A stretch of DNA of 37,655 nt. Source: Sperchopsis tessellata (lineage: Eukaryota; Arthropoda; Insecta; Coleoptera; Hydrophilidae). Each line of letters opens with the position of its first letter. Positions within the stretch are counted from its first letter, which is position 1. This document shows, one piece after another, positions 29,880 through 37,655 of the stretch. The notes under the pieces are model-generated. The model had not been told where the DNA came from and ran no database searches. It saw nothing but the letters and a program-made list of their open reading frames with translations. Both the position numbers and the translations under genes were made by a program. The stretch is from the NCBI GenBank assembly GCA_033557685.1, contig JAWQRN010000118.1, forward strand, positions 1 to 37,655, read 5' to 3'.

Positions 29880-31420
29880 AATAATAATAAACTTTATTTA
29901 TAAACACCCTTTCAGTTGTGAATATTACATACCAAAGCAAAAATCGGGACATCAATTGTTCGAAAAAATATATATCCATATACATATACGTATATAGATA
30001 GACAGACAGACAACAGTAATAAACTCATTGATTAGAGCCAGAGGGTGTGAATAACATATAAATATACAAAAATAAATTACAATGTCTGAAAAAGTACACA
30101 TAAGTTACAAAGATCACACATCAAAAATATAGTTACCTACAAACTAAAGACGGATCAACCGATCATATCAAAATTCAACAAATAATCAAACTGGCAACGA
30201 GGTGCCTCACATCTACCAATTATAAAAATATGGTGCGTTATAAAAGAGTCATGCGTTTTCAAGAAACTGTTCAAATTCTGCAAGAGAATAAAGAGTGTCC
30301 AGTAGTATTTTCTAAGAATTTTCTTGAAAACCCCTACTAACCTCCAAAACCTCTTTGGGCAATTTATTAAATAAAAGGATCGCTCGATAAAATATACTGT
30401 TGATGTATATTGTGCAATTAGGAGCGTCTGGTTTTAAATCATGTTTATGTCTCGTGTTATAATCATGAATGTGTAAGCCGCGGTCAAGTGAACTCTGATT
30501 CCGGAAAACATATACCAACAATGAGAAAAGGAAGCGTCAACATTCGGTGCAACAGAAATACGTTTCTGCATGACTCAAATCTATCCAAACGAAACATTAC
30601 ATGCATTGACCTAAAGCTTCATCAGATCTACGGAGAACTCCCCAAAATTGAACGCCATATCGGAGCAGGCTCTCAAAATTTGAAAAGTATATCATCTTCA
30701 AAGTATCCAGGACCAACGACATCCCTCAGAGATCTCAGAGCATATATAACTGAATTTAGTCTTCTATTAAGCTTTTTCAATGTGGCATACAAATGATAAA
30801 CTTTCGTTTATTTTAAGACCCAAGAAGTCAATACTAATTGTCCACCCGCAGATATAAACCTAATCGCTGATTATTAAACATCAAAAATGTTGTCTTAGGT
30901 ATATTCGACCTCAATTCATTCGCCGTAAAACATCCATTTTCCGCAACGGCTCCTCCGCTGTATCACCAGAAATTACAGCCGTCGTATAATCTGCATACAT
31001 GACCAACTACGCATCTGTGTACTCTGGCAAATCCTTCACAAATATATTGAACAACAGCGGACCAAACACAGATCCCTAAGGCACCCCTACAGTAACTTTT
31101 CGGCTCAAGTAGGAGGCAAACCATTGTAATGGAAGGCCACGAACCCCTTTTCTCTCAAGCTTATCTAACTGCAAGGCATGGTTAACCATGTCAAATGCCT
31201 TACAGAAGTCTCAAATTAAAATAGCCGTCAGCCGACCAGTATTCAAATTGTTGTAGGCCGTTTTAAATAAGTTGTACATGGTCGACTCCGTAGACATATC
31301 CGGCCGAAAACCATGTTGACAGGACGAGCATCATGTTTTGGATGGTCCTCCTCCAAACGTGACTTCATACATCACTCCTACACTTTGAAAATAGTAGGAG
31401 ATATATTGGTATATAATTAT
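29880..31420 (-). mobile_element. Jockey-like LINE with 3' tail
   Basis: Right to left: C-Q-H-G-F-R-P-D-M-S-T-E-S-T near 31310, D-F-C-K-A-F-D-M-V-N-H-A-L near 31190, then G-S-V-F-G-P-L-L-F-N-I-F and V-M-Y-A-D (degenerate YADD) near 31000. L-N-R-R-L-N-S-V-I-Y-A-L-R-S-L follows near 30750, then the C-terminal open frame 30521-30312 with Y-N-T-R-H-K-H-D-L and L-F-N-K-L-P-K-E-V. The 3' end is a short TTA-repeat tail at 29880-29892. 5'-truncated with many stops. Confidence 0.82.
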
Positions 31421-31639
31421 TAATGTCCGTTAACTACCTTTCTTAAATATATAACAATTTTTGAAATATTAAGCTCATCGAGAACATAGCCTGTTGCAAA
31501 TGAAGAATGTATCATGTCAACCAATATAATACGTAAGTAAAGTTAGTTAACTTTACGGAATTTCAAGAACCACTTTACTCTACAAACATAAAGAAGCTCG
31601 ACCTCTAAATAGGAGGAAAGAACCAGGGATTAATTTATC

Positions 31640-31920
31640 GTGGATTTTCTACCACAAAAAAATCTTCTTTTCGATTCAGTTGAGCTTTTAGTGAAGCACC
31701 TTAACCGTGAAACAATTTTCACTAATGGTCTACCTTGAAAAAAGTGGTATGCATGCTTCCTAAACAGAGATCCTCTTGTAAGTGAAACAATTTCCCAGAA
31801 TCTTATAATTGCTAGGACTAAGTTAGTTTGAGGAGGTGAACACGTAAATTAAATTGATGAAAGATATGCTACAAGATCCAAAACGTAATTTTAATGCTGA
31901 TGAATTAACCTTCTATTAAT
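31640..31920 (+). mobile_element. Pogo-like transposase N-terminal fragment
   Basis: Broken + frames read K-W-Y-A-C-F-L-N-R-D-P-L, I-S-Q-N-L-I-I-A-R-T-K-L, then M-L-Q-D-P-K-R-N-F-N-A-D-E-L-T before a stop near 31919. The D-P-x-R-x-F-N-x-D-E segment is the first catalytic region of pogo/CENP-B-like transposases. It is adjacent to a microsatellite and a Penelope insertion. Confidence 0.6.
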
Positions 31921-31966
31921 CATTAATAGGTCAGAGATTGATAGTGCGAAAGAGAGATTCAACTGT

Positions 31967-32058
31967 TATAATATAATATAATATAGTATAATATAGTATA
32001 ATATAGTATAATATAGTATAATATAGTATAATATAGTATAATATAGTATAATATAATA
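31967..32058. repeat. 10-bp tandem repeat (tataatatag)n
   Basis: Eight or so nearly perfect copies in a row, AT-only apart from one g per unit. Confidence 0.9.
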
Positions 32059-32059
32059 A

Positions 32060-32240
32060 GAGAATACAGACGAGGAGTGAATTGGGTGCTTCATATTAAA
32101 TAATTAATTAATTGGTCAAATAAAAACACCAGTTTAATCTTTGATTTTATTATGCCGACATGTTTCAACGACCTTGCATCATCTTCAGGGCGAAAACCAC
32201 AGAGAGAAACTAAGTCTGACCATCGCCAAATCTCACAAAA
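32060..32240 (-). mobile_element. Penelope pseudo-LTR, inverted copy
   Basis: The segment from gagaatacagacgaggagtg through ttaataattaatt and the hammerhead motif to catcgccaaatctcacaaaa matches the reverse complement of about 32650-32815, including the flanking gagaatacag. It opens the Penelope composite that runs to 34010. Confidence 0.75.
32157..32188 (-). ncRNA. Hammerhead ribozyme motif, intact core
   Basis: The - strand reads CTGAAGA-TGATGCAAGGTCGTT-GAAAC-AT-GTC. The CUGANGA box, GAAA box and GUC cleavage triplet are all present in hammerhead order, with very short stem III as is typical of Penelope elements. Stem II is weak in this copy (stronger, GACG/CGUU, in the sister at 32689). 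It is the best-preserved hammerhead core in the window. Confidence 0.65.
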
Positions 32241-32459
32241 CCGCGCGCATTTGTTTTGTTTTGACGTTCATATAGTGTGTGCTGGCATCAATTGTGAAGT
32301 TGTTTTTAAATTTTATTTAATGATCCAAATCGTCTATGTGCCCCCATTTATTCTCTCAATACAATTTGTAACCTTATTTAATTCAGGTATGATACTTGTT
32401 CTTCTGTGTATATTTGGTTGTCTAGTTCTTGTAAGAGTATAATTTAACATAATTTTCAA

Positions 32460-32815
32460 ATTCCGATTTGGTGCGATTTTTCGGGTTTCTTGGACAGCAA
32501 TATTTACCTTTCTCCTATTCTTCCTGTACGGTATCCTTCTTATCTCTCCCTAGATTATTTCTAGTTTATTGTATAATTTGTTTTATATTATGTAATGTGT
32601 ACACTCCATTTTGGACCATTTCTGTTATTTATATTGTTTTTATGAGGTTTGCCGATACGAGACTCGATTTCTCTGTATGGTTTTAGCACTGAAGATGACG
32701 CAAGGTCGTTGAACACATCGGCGTAATCATTTCCAAGATCAAACTGGTATATTTATTGAACCAATTAATTATTTAATATGGAGCTCCCATTTCATCCCTC
32801 TGTATTCTCCTTGAA
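32460..32815 (+). mobile_element. Penelope pseudo-LTR, upstream direct copy
   Basis: Matches 33705-34010 in the same orientation: tttttgggtttcttgga-agca, then tgtgtacactccattttgga, then the hammerhead motif and caaactggt-t-tattgaacc. Confidence 0.8.
32689..32719 (+). ncRNA. Hammerhead motif, one-base defect
   Basis: CTGAAGA-TGACGCAAGGTCGTT-GAACAC-ATC. Stem II can pair GACG with CGTT. The GAAAC box has lost an A, so cleavage is doubtful. Confidence 0.55.
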
Positions 32816-33704
32816 TGAGGCAAATCCAGCTCTATTTATCAAGAGGCCATACACGCAACAACATTCCAAAACACGCCCAAATTACCAATGCGCGAGTAGG
32901 AGATCGCGCGGTTGAAAGGATTTTTGATGACTACCAGAGAAGGCACGTTAAATTGGAAGTTACAAGATCCTATAGAGTTAGGGACAGTATACAGCTCTTG
33001 ATGAAATTTCTTTAAGACATATTTACGTCTAAACTGAGTCCAATTGAGTTTGACCAATTTATGTCCGACATGCATTCATACAAACTTCAGCTTAGACAAT
33101 CTAAGCTTAGCTCACTACGATTTACGATGAGTACATTGTTCTCTTCTTCTTATACACATCCGTCTTCTTACCCAGCTCCTGATCAGGTTTTTCAAAGGTT
33201 TCATTCCAGGGTCGCTAACCTCTTCACTGTTGCTTTCGACAGTACAGAAAAGGAATTTTTGAACAAGAGCTTAAAATATGTACCCATGCCTCGGGACAAG
33301 AACCCTTTGATAGAATATTTGTTGATGGATGTAGAGACTGTTCTTTCTGTTGGCGAAACGTCAATTTTGGATTCTGTACGTGGTTTGTTGAGTGAGTATT
33401 TTTCAAATTTTATTACTCGTGAATGTCACGGACGAAATGTTCCTTTTTCAAGTCAGCGCATGACTTTGAATTGTTTAAAACAGGAAAATTAGATAAAATT
33501 ACTTGTTCGTGCCCAAAGCAGACAAGGGCGATTGTATTTTCCAATTGAGTGTTAGCCCTTTCACTAGAAAATCCAAATAGCTTGTTAAGCTTCCATCATC
33601 CTTGTTTTCGTCTGTGGGTTCTAGGGTTTTTTGTGTGCCGATGAATCCACTGGTACCTAGATTATATGGTCTGCCCAAGATTCGCAAACCTACCCTTCAT
33701 ATGA
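32816..33704 (+). mobile_element. Penelope-like element ORF, N-terminal and RT finger part, frameshifted
   Basis: The open frame 33061-33492 contains Q-L-R-Q-S-K-L-S-S-L-R-F, S-T-E-K-E-F-L-N-K-S-L-K-Y-V-P-M-P and N-P-L-I-E-Y-L-L-M-D-V-E-T, the conserved segment upstream of the Penelope RT. After frame breaks, 33505-33700 gives P-K-A-D-K-G-D and V-P-R-L-Y-G-L-P-K-I-R-K-P-T, which are RT finger motifs. It then ends in the downstream pseudo-LTR, so the catalytic palm and endonuclease are deleted. Confidence 0.8.
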
Positions 33705-34010
33705 TTTGATATGATTTTTTGGGTTTCTTGGATAGCAGTATTGGTCCTTCTTATATTATTTATGTAGGGTTTCCTTCTTCTCCCTTCTGTTTATGTATTT
33801 TATAATGCGTTTTATATTATATATTGTGTACACTCCATTTTGGAGCATTTGTTTTATTTATGTTTATATTGTTTTTGTGAGACTTACCGATGCTGATACT
33901 TTTCTCTCTGTGTTTTTAGCCTTGAAGATGACGCAAAGGTCTTTAAAACATGTCAGAGTAACAAATTCAATTATCAAACTGGTGTTTTAATTGGAACACT
34001 TCATTAATTA
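33705..34010 (+). mobile_element. Penelope pseudo-LTR, downstream copy
   Basis: Direct repeat of 32460-32780. It carries a hammerhead-like core at about 33922-33953 (TTGAAGA-TGACGC...AAAAC-ATGTC) with mutated boxes. Confidence 0.8.
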
Positions 34011-34249
34011 TGTTTATTATAATATCACCAATGATGAAAAAGAAAATTGAATTGTGCTACTGAATATAAGAGTAGCAAGTATGATTGTATCTCAAATATG
34101 AACTTATTCCACCTAATATTTCTGTACAAATCCCAGCATCATATGGAATAGCAAAAAATGATATAGATTGGTATGATATTTTTTTAATATGCTACCAATA
34201 TTATACCCATGGTTGCTGGAAATTAATATAATATTTATAATGTTATTTT

Positions 34250-34560
34250 TTGTTGATGGTCCCTTAAGATATTCGAAACAAAAAAATGTTAAAGGAAATG
34301 GAATTAAAAAAAACAAGAAAATGAAGAAGAGATTAATTGATGATTCAACATCTGATGTATCAGTTGAATGTTAAAGTGAGGATGGGAGCTGGACGAAACA
34401 GGGCAATAGTGATACTGATTTGCTTAATAAGGATAGTAATTTTGGTATTCAGGATTTTGTAATCGTAAAATACAACAATGACTATTTTCCTGAACAGATA
34501 AAAGATATTTTTGAGAATGATCATTATAGGACGAAATATTGTACTCACTAGAAGATGTAG
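34250..34560 (+). mobile_element. Possible transposase C-terminal remnant
   Basis: The + frame reads K-K-M-K-K-R-L-I-D-D-S-T-S-D-V-S-V-E then, after a stop, F-G-I-Q-D-F-V-I-V-K-Y. Basic-acidic text followed by D-F-V-x-V-K is what I recall at the end of pogo/Tigger-like insect transposases. It may belong with the fragment at 31640-31920. Confidence 0.35.
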
Positions 34561-34974
34561 GTCGAAAATAAAAATATATAGTGAGTAAAATTTGGAAATT
34601 TGAGCTAACAGTTTCACTTATTGGTGCTATTACCTTATTAAGTCTAGTTAGACATGTACATAATAATTGAAAAAAGGATATATTAAATTAGATTCAAAGG
34701 GATAAATAATAAAATATTGACAAAATATCACTATTTTGTAGCCTGGCGTTATCCACTTAGACATTTGGAAGGCCAAACACATTCAAGTCAATATAAAAAC
34801 CAACGTTACCAATACAATACGTATCAATAATAGAAACATGTCAAAATATGAAATTATATCATACAAAGCAAATTATATGTTACAAATCAACAATGTAATA
34901 TAATGTTGATAGTAAAATTACTAAAAATCATTAAAACTTCAAAATAAAAATAAAAACTTAATGAAATGAAGTCT
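34561..34974. other. Downstream of the Ly6-like gene
   Basis: No clear AATAAA was found on the - strand and no repeat was recognised. Confidence 0.35.
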
Positions 34975-35252
34975 TTACAATCTTTCTATTTCAGATATAT
35001 AAGGTGGTTGAAACCTTCTGAAAAGATTCAAAATAACAATAGTGGCTAAGGCAAATAACAACATTAATGTAGATGGTTGAGATGTGATGGCTAGGCTCTT
35101 GTTGCAACCACTTTCTCTGCAGCAAGACAAACAGAAATATTCCGGTTTGCTTCTGTCACAGTGGTCCAGACCAAGTCCTTTGTTCATCATGTCATCGTTG
35201 AAAGTGCATGGTCCTAATCCACATTCTCTTTTGATTGCGAATCCTCGGTCGG
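34975..35252 (-). CDS. Ly6/uPAR-type GPI-anchored protein, terminal exon
   Basis: The acceptor is ttttgttttag on the - strand, and the exon starts at 35252 with two bases completing a codon. The product has the three-finger end pattern: C-G-L-G-P-C, H-C-D-R, F-C-L-S-C-C-R-E-S-G-C-N, the C-C-x(4)-C-N signature of Ly6 domains. A small-residue site and a hydrophobic tail (T-L-M-L-L-F-A-L-A-T-I-V-I-L) fit a GPI-attachment signal. Ninety-one residues are visible. The first half of the domain and the signal peptide must be in exons to the right, past the mariner. Such insect proteins act at the cell surface in septate junctions, channels or sleep regulation; which one this is cannot be told. Confidence 0.7.
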
Positions 35253-35317
35253 CTAAAACAAAAATATAAAAATAAAATATTTGTGCCGGATAAGAAAGCA
35301 AGGAATGGAGCAAAATC

Positions 35318-36535
35318 TATCAGTATTATTGCGGCTTTTTTTCAACAAATTTTATTCAACGAAAACAATAACAACATTTAACAAAAACATCTTTAAATGA
35401 TTATTCCGGAGCATATTCACCATCTACTTCAATTACTGCTTCTCATTTGCTTGGCAGCCGGTCTATTCCACGGGCGAAGAAGTTGCTGTTTTTAGAGGCA
35501 ATCTACTCTTTGACGGCGACCACCAAGCCTTCCAAGTCGTCATAAACTTTATTCGCGAGCCAATTTTTCTGCGATCGATTGACGTTATAGTCCGTAGGCG
35601 CTTCTGTGGGAGAATAGTGCGGATGGGGAAGCAGTTCCCAGCCCTTATCGGCGATAGATTCGTTGACACGACGCTCAACATGTGGACGCGCATTATCGTG
35701 GTGGAAGACGATATGGTTCTTATTGCACGATTTTTTCGTGTCGATTGAAGCTTGAGTGCGGTCAGGTTGAGCCAGATAAACGTCGCTATTGATATTTAAT
35801 TGTCGTATACCGGTTTTGTACGGAATCCGCCACTGTTGACGCTCATCGTCGTCATTCCACCAATAACAAATCCCGTTTGAGATGATTTCCCAGTGGATGA
35901 TTCCGCTTCTGTCCCACCAAAAACACCGCATTGCCTTCTTATTCGGTATTCCTTTTTCTTTTGACATTTTTGAGGAGAAGCCACGATTCATCCCCAGTGG
36001 CGAAATTCTTCAGAAACGGAGTTTGTTCGTTTCGCTGCAGCAAATCGGTGAAAATTCGGATACATTTAGCTTTGTTGTTGTCTGAGAGTTCGTGCGAGAC
36101 CCATCCAGCCAATTCCCATACTTTTCCGAGCTTATTGAGACGTCGAACGATGGTCAACAATCTCGTTGTTAAGCTTTCGTCCTCTTACACGGCTGCCAAA
36201 AGTGCATGATCTTCGAAATTTGATAGTCGCTTCCTTCTTTATCTGCGAGGTTTTTGTCGCCCGATTTGAACTTCTTGAACCATTTTTCAACTTGGCTTTT
36301 GCTGATTGTTCCTACGCCAAAAATTTCGTTGAGATCTCAAAATGACTGGGCTGCATTCCAACCTCTCTCGAAGTGGTAGAGCATAATATGGCGAATATGG
36401 ATATGATTTTCGATTCACATTTTCACTATCTGAAAAGAGAGGATTTTTATGAAAAAAACTATATATAAAACGCCAATTTTTATAGAATAAAAAAGTCTCG
36501 ATAAAGAGCCGCAATAATTGTGCACCGACCCAATA
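35318..36535 (-). mobile_element. DD34D mariner, both termini present, transposase disrupted
   Basis: The right end cggtgcacaattattgcggc (- strand) faces cagtattattgcggcttttt at the left. From right to left the frames show I-V-R-R-L-N-K-L-G-K-V-W-E-L-A-G-W-V, L-L-Q-R-N-E-Q, N-F-A-T-G-D-E-S-W (first Asp), then V-F-H-H-D-N-A-R-P-H (second Asp) and H-Y-S-P-T-E-A-P-T-D-Y (third Asp). There are exactly 34 residues between the last two Asp, which fits DD34D. At least two frameshifts or stops break the frame near 36200 and 35990. It lies just upstream of the Ly6 exon, probably within that gene's intron. Confidence 0.88.
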
Positions 36536-36632
36536 GTTGAAGAGCTAGTGTGGCATAAAAAATAAAAGTGTGATATTGTTATGCATAAATTTATTTAATT
36601 TGGTAAATATTTAGATTAAGAGTTAATCCCTT

Positions 36633-37634
36633 TATGAATGTTGTTTCCGGGTGATAATAACCGTGGAAGTCTATTACAGTTAATATCTTAACTTTCTACT
36701 ATAAGTTGCCAGATTTGCAAGGACTAATATGATGATTGCCCATAAATTTGAAAGCTATTTCCTTGGAAAACTCGCTTTGACAATTCGCGTTTCCAACTAA
36801 GATTAACACCTCAAGGTATATCTGGTTGCCTATTGAAGCGATTCCATTTTGGCACTAATTTTCCCGTTTGTGTGAATCGAATTTGCGGTTGAGATTTATC
36901 GCTTAGCACGTGTTAACTAAAATATACCATGCTCTCGAATTAAAAATAAATTAAAATTATGTCCTTTGTTTTGTTTATGTAGTTTACATAATAGTTGAGC
37001 TGATGAAGGAATAAAATAAGTTTTTATTTTCGTATTTAATTTCCAGTACACTAATTATACTTTGGTCTTTTAGCTTTTGAGGGATTACTAGAAAACTCTA
37101 ACATAATTTAACCATTATGTGAGCAGATTAGAATTGTAGGGGTACATTATTCTAGTAAGAAGTTATACCAGGTAGTTGAACCAACTCGGCTAGACAGTGT
37201 AGGATATACGTTATTCGATTCACAGGAAATAATAACGAAAAGTAGTAATTGCGCTTTTAAGCGAAGTTGTAAATAAAGTTTTTATTTAGTGGCATAGATG
37301 AAAAGCAATTATTGATGTTGCTTTTTTCTTTCATTTACAATGAAATACCGTGAAGAATTTTCTGCAAAATTTTCATTGTTCCTGTTCAGTTCAGTATCTG
37401 CAGTAAATTTTACATGTAGTCTTTGAAAAGAGGTGACAGTTTTTCCACTATTAAAAAGTTGTAAATTGTGTTTTTTTTAATGCATTCATCAGCGTCTTCA
37501 ATTTCACTCACCACTTTAACTTTTGGCTTGTTATTTCGTGTAGATGAAACAACATGTATTCTATTTTAGACAAATGACATTTAAATGTAATAGACTTCCA
37601 CGGTTATTATCTGTATGAATGTTGTTTCCGGGTG
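36633..37634. mobile_element. Unit of about 0.96 kb with inverted termini and 21-bp direct flanks
   Basis: ataataaccgtggaagtcta (36654 on) reappears inverted at 37586-37611. Outside these lie direct copies of atgaatgttgtttccgggtg, at 36633-36653 and 37614-37634. The interior (36690-37585) has no recognised protein; a 43-codon - strand frame near 37425-37550 (P-K-V-K-V-V-S-E-I-E-D-A-D-E) is unassigned. It could be an inverted-repeat element inserted into a Penelope terminus, or a rearranged Penelope terminus itself. Confidence 0.5.
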
Positions 37635-37655
37635 GAAACCGTGTAGAGGCTCTGA
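37612..37655 (-). mobile_element. Penelope terminal repeat, continues past the window
   Basis: The reverse complement reads tcagagcctctacacggttt then ccacccggaaacaacattcat, the same as 175-215. It is cut by the window edge. Confidence 0.6.

Noticed and set aside
31967..32058. Regular repeats as a CRISPR array
   Set aside because: The units are 10 bp with no spacers, in an insect genome: a simple satellite.
33499..33687. 62-codon - strand frame
   Set aside because: It is antisense to Penelope RT text (L-Y-G-L-P-K-I) on the + strand.

Overview
This is AT-rich animal nuclear DNA, almost certainly from an insect. Genes have introns with GT-AG junctions and short coding exons, AATAAA signals follow two of the genes, and the mobile elements are animal types: Penelope-like, mariner/pogo, Jockey-like and RTE-like. 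The order of insect was not determined. Transposon relics fill most of the window, which suggests a large, repeat-rich genome.

Host genes. (1) On the + strand at the left are two in-phase exons (1666-1983 and 5245-5616) of an unidentified gene whose product ends in repeated (R/K)(R/N)N-x-Y-(W/F)-P-P motifs. On the - strand are: (2) a ribophorin I/OST1-like oligosaccharyltransferase subunit (12550 to 9630, two exons, 436 aa); (3) COA8, a mitochondrial cytochrome c oxidase assembly factor (18358 to 17551, three exons, 179 aa); (4) XBP1, the bZIP transcription factor of the unfolded protein response (25214 to 19625, three exons plus an IRE1-type unconventional intron); and (5) the terminal exon of a Ly6/uPAR-type GPI-anchored protein (35252 to 34975), whose 5' exons lie to the right. 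OST1 and XBP1 both serve ER protein folding, but nothing here shows that they are co-regulated.

Layout. 1-930: Penelope terminus, relic of a repeat-family protein, mariner piece. 1445-3480: exon inside nested inverted repeats, then a decayed mariner. 4.3-9.2 kb: Penelope fragments with hammerhead-like motifs, including a large inverted arrangement flanked by RTE-type LINE remnants. 9.6-12.6 kb: OST1. 13.3-17.4 kb: pogo end, Penelope endonuclease and three LINE fragments. 17.5-25.5 kb: COA8, then XBP1 with its promoter. 26-26.6 kb: fold-back element. 27.4-28.7 kb: decayed mariner-type transposon. 29.9-31.4 kb: LINE. 31.6-34.6 kb: pogo-like remnants around a Penelope element bounded by pseudo-LTRs. 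35.0-36.5 kb: Ly6 exon and a nearly full-length DD34D mariner. 36.6-37.7 kb: inverted-terminal unit and another Penelope terminus.

The most interesting signal is in XBP1. Its unspliced (XBP1u) reading frame runs into exon 3 and ends in a peptide closely matching the vertebrate XBP1u translational arrest peptide (W-G-R-H-Q-x-x-W-x-P). The same bases also encode XBP1s in another frame. The upstream region has an ERSE-like box, a UPRE core and a CRE. The 5' IRE1 hairpin is perfect, but the obvious 3' cut site does not give the needed frame. All family assignments come from reading translations against remembered family motifs; no search was run.
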